Source: an uncultured Eubacterium sp. (GTDB lineage Bacteria; Bacillota; Clostridia; Oscillospirales; Acutalibacteraceae). Taken from it: a stretch of DNA of 10,829 nt. Shown here piece by piece: positions 6,599-10,829 of the stretch; position 1 is the first letter of the stretch; each line of letters opens with the position of its first letter. The stretch lies in NCBI GenBank assembly GCA_900542875.1, contig UQPH01000040.1:1-10829 (forward strand). The letters are read 5' to 3'. The translations under genes were made by a program, and so were the position numbers. The notes beneath the pieces were generated by a model that saw only the letters and a list, made by a program, of their open reading frames with translations, did no database searches and was not told the origin of the DNA.

Positions 6599-7257
6599 CC
6601 ATAGTAAAATTGTTTCTTGTTGCCGTAATTTCTTATCTTCTCGGAAGCCTTAATTTCGGCGTAATTCTCTCCAAAAAACTAAAAAAAGAAGATGTAAGAG
6701 ACAGAGGTTCGGGTAACGCAGGCACTACAAATATGATGCGTTCTTATGGTAAAGTTTACGGATTTCTTACAATAGCAGGCGATATATTGAAGGTTATGGT
6801 CGCTATTTGGATTGCGTTTAAGATAGTACCTGTTTTTGAATTAAAGAAATTGCTTGATTCTCTTGACACAAACTGCGTAATTTGCCTAAAATCATTCGCA
6901 GGCTTGTTCGCCGTAATCGGACATATCTTTCCTTGCTTTTTTGGATTTAAGGGCGGAAAGGGCGTTGCAACGAGCGGCGGTATGGTTATTTTTGTAAATC
7001 CGAAAATAGCACTTATTCTTCTGGCTGTATTCGGAGTTAATCTCGTTGTAACACGGTATGTAAGCCTCGGCTCAATTTTGATGGCCGTGCTTTATCCCGT
7101 TATGATGTGGCTCTTCTATAAAGATATAGTGCTTGTGTTAATTGCACTTGTGTTTACTCTTATAGTGGTGATTGCTCATAGGGATAATATTAAGCGGCTG
7201 CTAAACGGCACGGAAAATAAAATCTCTTTCGGCAAAAAGAGTAAAAAAACGGAATAA
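6595..7257 (+). CDS. plsY: Glycerol-3-phosphate acyltransferase PlsY, 220 aa
   Basis: PlsY is an integral membrane enzyme that transfers the acyl group from acyl-phosphate to glycerol 3-phosphate, the first step of phospholipid synthesis in most Gram-positives. The family motifs are present: the N-terminal helix with SYLLGSLNFG, the RDRGSGNAGTTNMMR loop (35-49), and the HIFPCFFGFKGGKGVATS glycine-rich loop (110-127), which lines the active site. It also has the HRDNIKRLLNGTENK tail. Hydrophobic segments suggest five to seven helices. A hydrophilic insert around residues 82-97 (with Cys94 and Cys97) makes the protein slightly longer than many homologues. Its start overlaps the der stop by four bases, and it is closed by a bidirectional hairpin. 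The der-plsY pairing is a common Clostridia arrangement. Confidence 0.96.
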   Translation: MTIVKLFLVAVISYLLGSLNFGVILSKKLKKEDVRDRGSGNAGTTNMMRSYGKVYGFLTIAGDILKVMVAIWIAFKIVPVFELKKLLDSLDTNCVICLKSFAGLFAVIGHIFPCFFGFKGGKGVATSGGMVIFVNPKIALILLAVFGVNLVVTRYVSLGSILMAVLYPVMMWLFYKDIVLVLIALVFTLIVVIAHRDNIKRLLNGTENKISFGKKSKKTE

Positions 7258-7262
7258 AAAAG

Positions 7263-7300
7263 CGGACTTGTTTAATGCTGAACAAGTCCGTTGTTTTTTT
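7263..7300. terminator. Bidirectional terminator between plsY and the S4-domain gene
   Basis: A perfect 10-bp stem (7263-7272 with 7281-7290) encloses an 8-base loop. On the plus strand it is followed by TTGTTTTTTT. On the minus strand it is followed by CTTTTTTATT (7262-7253). The last bases overlap the stop codon of the minus-strand gene, so one compact element serves both convergent units. Confidence 0.9.
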
Positions 7301-8033
7301 ATCTGTATACTCTTACGCCTATCAGTTGTTTGTGCTTTTTTGTTTCATTGTAAATACAGGTGAATATATATTTTCCGTAGCCTCTTATCGTAACCCTGTC
7401 GTTTTCTTTTAAGAGCACCGAGTCTTTGTAAATAGTTTTTGAATTGATAAAAACTTTCTGCTGATTAACGAGTTGAGTTACTGCGTTTCTCGACAGATTG
7501 AATACAGCCGCACTCACTGTGTCAACTCTTATTGAGAACACGGTGATTTTTTCTTCCTCGGGAGGTTCTGATAAAAACTGCGGTACGCTTTCGCAGACTG
7601 AGCATTTTACACTCGTATGCTTTACTCTGTCAAGTTCGTTTATTATATAATCGCTTATTTTTTCAAGACAAAAAAGATATGCGCAGTTGTTATTGATTAC
7701 AATATCTCCGAGTGTGCTCCTATCAATGCCTAAATTCATCAAAGAACCCAAAAAATCCCTGTGGCTCAGTTTGTCTGCAAATTTTTGATTTACGGGTTCG
7801 ATTTTTATGCAGACGATAGGGTAGCAATTCTTCTCATCGCCAAAAGCCGCAATCGTTCTCTCGGCATTTTCGTATCCGCCGAAAAGATGAAACGGTGCAT
7901 CGTATTTTTGCTCAAATAAAATCCCCGCCTCGTCAATGCTCAAAAAATCGGAATAAACGGTATATCCTCGCTCATATGATCTGCGTGAAAGTTCAAAAAG
8001 CCTTTTTTTAATCAGTTCGTTGTCATTCATCAT
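7299..8033 (-). CDS. S4-domain RNA-binding protein, YlmH-like, 244 aa
   Basis: The central part has the family signature LSHRDFLGSLMNLGIDR (89-105) followed by GDIVI. The C-terminal part has an S4 RNA-binding domain at about 169-224 (VSAAVFNLSRNAVTQLVNQQ, then KVFINSKTI, then DRVTIRGYGKY). Bacillus YlmH binds stalled large ribosomal subunits and can act in ribosome-associated quality control. That function is known for the family and is inferred here. Many Firmicutes carry ylmH in the cell-division cluster after sepF, but here it stands behind trmO. Its first ATG lies inside the end of trmO (11-base overlap), so translation is probably coupled. A second ATG follows immediately, and the start could be either. 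A Cys pair, KCSVCES (144-147), between the domains is unexplained. Confidence 0.87.
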   Translation of the reverse strand: MMNDNELIKKRLFELSRRSYERGYTVYSDFLSIDEAGILFEQKYDAPFHLFGGYENAERTIAAFGDEKNCYPIVCIKIEPVNQKFADKLSHRDFLGSLMNLGIDRSTLGDIVINNNCAYLFCLEKISDYIINELDRVKHTSVKCSVCESVPQFLSEPPEEEKITVFSIRVDTVSAAVFNLSRNAVTQLVNQQKVFINSKTIYKDSVLLKENDRVTIRGYGKYIFTCIYNETKKHKQLIGVRVYR

Positions 8034-8694
8034 CTATACCTAAAACCGTCAATTCGTTGTTGCTTACGCTGAATTTAATCTCTTTTTTTGCAAAGCGAAA
8101 ACCGTATATCCTGTTGTCCTTTTGATACGCAGGACGTGGATCGCCCGAAAGTATTGCTCTGAGCGTGCCGAGTTCTTCTTTGTTTAGCTTGCACGCTTCG
8201 TTCTCGGGAATAATGACGCTCAGCTTATAGTCCTTTTTTTCGTCTGCAAAGCCGCAAACGGCGTCTGTGTGGCAGTCGCTGTAAGCAAGGTACGGTTTAA
8301 TGTCGTAAATCTTTGTTCCGTTTATCAAATCCGCACCGCTTACAATTAGGCTGATTTTGCCGTTTTCTCGTATTATCTTCTCTAGCTTTACACTTGAAAG
8401 CCCGAGCGGATTTGGTCTGTAAGGCGATCGTGTGGCGAATACTCCCATTCTTTCGTTGCCGCCGAGCCTCGGCGGTCTTACGGTCAGGGAGTTTGATTCG
8501 TGTGCGTTTTTGTCGAATTCCCAAATGAGCCATAAATGACTGTATCCCTCAAGTCCCTTGAAGGCTTCGGCGGATGCGTATTCTTTTTCAAAAATTATTT
8601 TTGATTTAATAGAATTTACGAGTCCGCTTTGTCTCGGTACGGCAAATTTGCTGTCAAAATCATTATAAATTTTCGCTATAGGAGTGATATTCAT
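8023..8694 (-). CDS. trmO: tRNA (N6-threonylcarbamoyladenosine37-N6)-methyltransferase TrmO, 223 aa
   Basis: TrmO uses S-adenosylmethionine to methylate t6A37 in a subset of threonine tRNAs, tuning decoding next to the anticodon. The class VIII methyltransferase barrel (TsaA/UPF0066) is recognised by GYSHLWLIWEF (50-60), RPPRLGG (73-79), the hallmark FATRSPYRPNPLGLS (86-100) and DLINGTKIYDIKPY (122-135). A C-terminal extension of about 80 residues holds DPRPAYQ, also usual for the full-length form. The start follows AAGGAGG with seven bases between. It is first in a two-gene minus-strand unit with the YlmH-like gene, and divergent from the membrane-anchored protein gene. Members of this family outside tRNA work have been assigned to metal-related roles, but the strong motif match favours TrmO. 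Confidence 0.93.
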   Translation of the reverse strand: MNITPIAKIYNDFDSKFAVPRQSGLVNSIKSKIIFEKEYASAEAFKGLEGYSHLWLIWEFDKNAHESNSLTVRPPRLGGNERMGVFATRSPYRPNPLGLSSVKLEKIIRENGKISLIVSGADLINGTKIYDIKPYLAYSDCHTDAVCGFADEKKDYKLSVIIPENEACKLNKEELGTLRAILSGDPRPAYQKDNRIYGFRFAKKEIKFSVSNNELTVLGIDDE

Positions 8695-8721
8695 AATTCT
8701 GCCTCCTTATTTCTGATAGTC

Positions 8722-8727
8722 ATTATA
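8722..8727 (-). promoter_or_regulatory. Possible -10 box for the trmO unit
   Basis: On the minus strand TATAAT lies at 8727-8722, about 28 bases before the trmO start codon. The sequence 16-18 bases upstream is A/T-rich with no good -35 hexamer, so this is a weak call. Confidence 0.35.
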
Positions 8728-8768
8728 TCATAATTTTTATATATTTTTACTATTTTTTGAAAAAATTG

Positions 8769-8797
8769 TTGAATTTGTCGGAGATATAATGTATTAT
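8769..8797 (+). promoter_or_regulatory. Sigma-A-like promoter for the membrane-anchored protein gene
   Basis: TTGAAT (8769-8774) and TATTAT (8792-8797) are 17 bases apart, with start expected near 8804. A perfect TATAAT also occurs at 8785-8790 but lacks a -35 at normal spacing. The Shine-Dalgarno AAGGAG is at 8816-8821. Confidence 0.5.
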
Positions 8798-8828
8798 ATA
8801 TTAGAAATATTCTTTAAGGAGAAAAATT

Positions 8829-9770
8829 ATGGCAAAAGTAAAGGTTAAGGATAATTCGGGTCTTGCAAAGTTCAACAGATTTTTAACGGTTGTAGTCGTT
8901 GTTCTTCTTGTTGCAACTATCGGAATTGTTATTTTTTCGTCACCCAAGGTAGCACAGGATGAGAGCAGTAAGGCTTTCGAGGATGTTTCTGTTCTTGATA
9001 ATGAGTTTAAGGCAGGTACATACGGCGGAGTAAACTTCTCATCACAGGAAGATGTGGTTAATTACTATGTTGAGTGCTATAATAACACAAAGACAATGAC
9101 GGTTGACGGTGCATATGAGGGCAGCCCGATTACTATGTATAAACTTCTCGGCGATGAATCTATTGATGTAAATAACCTTCTTGTTGAGGGTCAGTCTAAC
9201 GATACAATCAATAAACTCGTTCCCGGTATCGTAGGCGGTCTTTTCACAGGCGGTGTAAAGAGCCTTTCACCGGGTAACTCGCTCGAGCCTAAGAATGATT
9301 TTCAGACTATCTCCGACGGCTCAAAGGTTGACAGAACCGTATCACACCTTACAAATGACGATATTCTCGCTTGTAATGTAACCGATAACGGTGACGGTAC
9401 AATTACACTTCAGCTTCAGCCAAAGGCTCAGCTTCTTTCTATGCCAGGCGAAGACTCACAGGGTAGATTCTTTAACTCCCTCGGTGATATTTCCAGCGTT
9501 GTAAACAGCATCAGCGTTCTTTCATTCTCACAGGGTACTGTTGATGATAACTTTGTGGTTAACTATGCAGGCGGTACCGGTACAATTAAGATTAATGTTG
9601 CTAATAAGGAAATCGTTGAGGCTGATTATGTTATGAAGGTTCATATTGATGTTAAGCACGCAAATGTTGCTATCCTTAAGGACAAGAGTGCATCACTTGA
9701 CGTTGTTTATAAGAACCACTTCCCGGCTGATACTGCTTATATGGCAGAAAAAGGCGTAACCGTTAAATAA
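8829..9770 (+). CDS. Membrane-anchored extracytoplasmic protein of unknown function, 313 aa
   Basis: I do not recognise a family. The protein has a short basic N-terminus (MAKVKVKDNSGLAKFNR), one hydrophobic helix at about residues 18-36 with no clear cleavage site, and a ~275-residue outward-facing domain. This topology (positive inside, one N-terminal anchor) is inferred from the sequence. The outer part is acidic and rich in Asn, Asp, Ser and Val, without cysteine pairs of the disulfide type, LPxTG, lipobox or catalytic motif that I can see. Its second half alternates polar and hydrophobic residues (DGTITLQLQP, GTIKINVANKEIVEADYVMKVHIDV), suggesting beta-sheet. Codon choice (CTT Leu, GGC/GGT Gly, AAG Lys) resembles pgi, hinting at good expression. 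It has its own promoter and terminator, so it is likely a single-gene unit. A substrate-binding or cell-surface role is only a guess. Confidence 0.85.
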   Translation: MAKVKVKDNSGLAKFNRFLTVVVVVLLVATIGIVIFSSPKVAQDESSKAFEDVSVLDNEFKAGTYGGVNFSSQEDVVNYYVECYNNTKTMTVDGAYEGSPITMYKLLGDESIDVNNLLVEGQSNDTINKLVPGIVGGLFTGGVKSLSPGNSLEPKNDFQTISDGSKVDRTVSHLTNDDILACNVTDNGDGTITLQLQPKAQLLSMPGEDSQGRFFNSLGDISSVVNSISVLSFSQGTVDDNFVVNYAGGTGTIKINVANKEIVEADYVMKVHIDVKHANVAILKDKSASLDVVYKNHFPADTAYMAEKGVTVK

Positions 9771-9788
9771 TTAAACCTAATAAGGACT

Positions 9789-9823
9789 AAAGGTAGTGTG
9801 CCGCTCACACTACCTTTATTTTT
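9789..9823 (+). terminator. Intrinsic terminator after the membrane-anchored protein gene
   Basis: A perfect 12-bp stem (9789-9800 with 9806-9817) with a 5-base loop is followed by ATTTTT. It begins 18 bases after the stop codon and ends only about 14 bases before the transporter ATG at 9831. Confidence 0.9.
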
Positions 9824-9830
9824 ACGTTAT

Positions 9831-10769
9831 ATGAAAAACAAGTCATCTTTCTTCAGAAAAATTTATGTGCTATGTCCGCTCGCAATATTGTGTTGCCTTT
9901 TGTGGGGAAGTGCTTTTCCGGTAATTAAAATCGGATATAAAACCTTAGATATTAATTCAGCCGATACCGCATCTATTATATTATTTGCAGGGTGTAGATT
10001 TTTTCTTGCAGGCGTATTTACAGTTTTTATTTTTACATTAATAGGAAAAAAGTTTTTACTTCCCAAGAAATCGTCATACGGTAAAATATGTGTGCTGTCT
10101 TTGTTTCAAACAGTTATTCAGTACCTTTTCTTTTACCTGGGTCTTGCACACACCACAGGAGTAAGAGCAAGTGTGATTGACGGATTAAATGTGTTTTTTG
10201 TACTTCTCATTTCTGCTTTTATCTTTAAGCAGGAACGCTTTACGGTAAAAAAACTTGTGGGCTGTACTTTCGGTTTTATTGGCGTTGCTGTTGCCGGAGG
10301 ACTCTTCGGCGGTGAGTTCGGAAGTTCGATTAATTCCGGCGATTTAATGCTCGTCTTTTCTGCCCTCGGTTACTCGTTTTCCTCCGTGTTTATGAAAGAA
10401 TTCGCAAAGGACGATAATCCGGCTCTTCTTTCGGGTTATCAGTTTATCCTCGGTGGAGCGGTTATGAGCGTTGTGGGCTTTTTTATGGGAGGCAGAATTT
10501 CGTTTAACTTAAGGGGCATATTGATTCTTTTGTATCTTGCCTGCGTGTCTGCCGTTGCGTATTCGCTTTGGAGTATATTGCTTAAGTATAACGAGGTTTC
10601 GTCGATTACCGTGTTCAGTTCATTTACTCCGATTTTCGGCTTCGTTTTGTCGTATCTGCTGCTCGGAGAGGAAAACGGAAACTTGTTGTTTAATATCATC
10701 GGACTCTTGCTTGTTGTTGTCGGAATGTCCGTTTTGAATGTAAAAAGAAAAGCAATCGGGAAATCGTAA
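9831..10769 (+). CDS. EamA-family (drug/metabolite transporter superfamily) permease, 312 aa
   Basis: The protein is hydrophobic throughout, with about ten transmembrane segments in two EamA repeats (roughly residues 14-150 and 170-305). The first repeat opens with CCLLWGSAFPVIKIG, the usual mark of the family, and ends near FIFKQERFT. The second ends with ITVFSSFTPIFGFVLSYLLLGEE, the mirrored motif. Such proteins move small metabolites or amino acids across the cytoplasmic membrane; the substrate cannot be told from sequence. The start is uncertain. The ATG at 9831 has no Shine-Dalgarno sequence, while an in-frame GTG at 9798 has AAAGG and AAGGA upstream but lies inside the preceding hairpin. 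Homologues normally begin ten to fifteen residues before the LLWGSAFP motif, which fits 9831. No promoter of its own is evident. Confidence 0.9.
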   Translation: MKNKSSFFRKIYVLCPLAILCCLLWGSAFPVIKIGYKTLDINSADTASIILFAGCRFFLAGVFTVFIFTLIGKKFLLPKKSSYGKICVLSLFQTVIQYLFFYLGLAHTTGVRASVIDGLNVFFVLLISAFIFKQERFTVKKLVGCTFGFIGVAVAGGLFGGEFGSSINSGDLMLVFSALGYSFSSVFMKEFAKDDNPALLSGYQFILGGAVMSVVGFFMGGRISFNLRGILILLYLACVSAVAYSLWSILLKYNEVSSITVFSSFTPIFGFVLSYLLLGEENGNLLFNIIGLLLVVVGMSVLNVKRKAIGKS

Positions 10770-10789
10770 TGATTTCTTGGTTGCTTTTT
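10748..10789 (+). terminator. Terminator overlapping the end of the EamA transporter gene
   Basis: An 18-bp stem pairs 10748-10765 with 10771-10788, four of the pairs being G-T wobbles, around the loop GTAAT. The loop contains the gene's TAA stop codon, and the right arm ends in TTTTT. The wobbles pair only in plus-strand RNA (they become A-C in the other direction), so it is oriented for the transporter gene. Confidence 0.75.
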
Positions 10790-10797
10790 CATAATGG

Positions 10798-10829
10798 TTA
10801 TAAGTATTTTTGATATTCTTTAACGGCAA
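10798..10829 (-). CDS. Possible C-terminal end of a minus-strand gene entering from the right edge
   Basis: On the minus strand one frame reads AVKEYQKYL and then TAA at 10800-10798, just outside the transporter terminator. Nine residues are too few to identify. The charged helical ending and its position in the gap make a convergent gene plausible, but chance is a fair alternative. Confidence 0.25.
   Translation of the reverse strand, partial: AVKEYQKYL

Noticed and set aside
10439..10829. Two minus-strand open frames over the end of the transporter gene
   Set aside because: They overlap conserved transporter sequence and have no ribosome-binding site. Only the separate short frame ending at 10798 could be a real gene tail.
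1..10829. CRISPR array, tRNA, rRNA, insertion sequence or prophage signal
   Set aside because: No regularly spaced repeats, cloverleaf sequence, transposase motif or phage protein was seen on either strand.

Overview
The window reads as low-GC Gram-positive (Bacillota, class Clostridia) chromosome. From about 1.8 kb on, the protein sequences and codon habits (Arg nearly always AGA or CGT, Leu mostly CTT/CTC) fit an Oscillospiraceae/Ruminococcaceae-type gut bacterium. This placement is inference from family resemblance, not from a search. Almost everything is core housekeeping. I saw no tRNA, rRNA, CRISPR array, insertion sequence, phage gene or recognisable defence or secondary-metabolite system.

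Layout. 1-371: 3' part of a low-molecular-weight protein-tyrosine phosphatase gene (+). 434-1153: a short J-domain co-chaperone (-), converging on it. 1307-2475: a secreted D-alanyl-D-alanine carboxypeptidase (+) whose signal-peptide start is out of frame with its catalytic domain. 2543-3889: glucose-6-phosphate isomerase (+). 3933-4349: an unrecognised small P-loop protein (+), closed by a strong terminator. 4475-5192: a DUF177/YceD protein and ribosomal protein bL32 (+), behind a consensus sigma-A promoter that carries a palindrome. 5267-7257: ribosome-assembly GTPase Der and glycerol-3-phosphate acyltransferase PlsY, overlapping by ATGA (+). 7299-8694: tRNA methyltransferase TrmO and an S4-domain YlmH-like RNA-binding protein, overlapping (-). 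8829-9770: an unrecognised membrane-anchored extracytoplasmic protein (+). 9831-10769: a ten-helix EamA transporter (+). The last 60 bases hold a terminator and perhaps the tail of another minus-strand gene.

Together the central genes make a translation and envelope neighbourhood: bL32, the 23S-linked DUF177 protein, Der, TrmO and YlmH act on ribosomes or tRNA, while PlsY and the carboxypeptidase act on membrane lipid and peptidoglycan. Transcription units are well marked by hairpins at 4373, 5201, 7263, 9789 and 10748.

The point most in need of a second look is the left end. The first ~1.5 kb uses codons differently from the rest (for example CGG Arg and CTG Leu in the J-domain gene), and the change falls inside the carboxypeptidase gene that also carries the frameshift. 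This could be a recombination or transfer boundary, or a chimeric assembly join. The best regulatory candidate is the palindrome centred on the -10 box of the DUF177-rpmF promoter.
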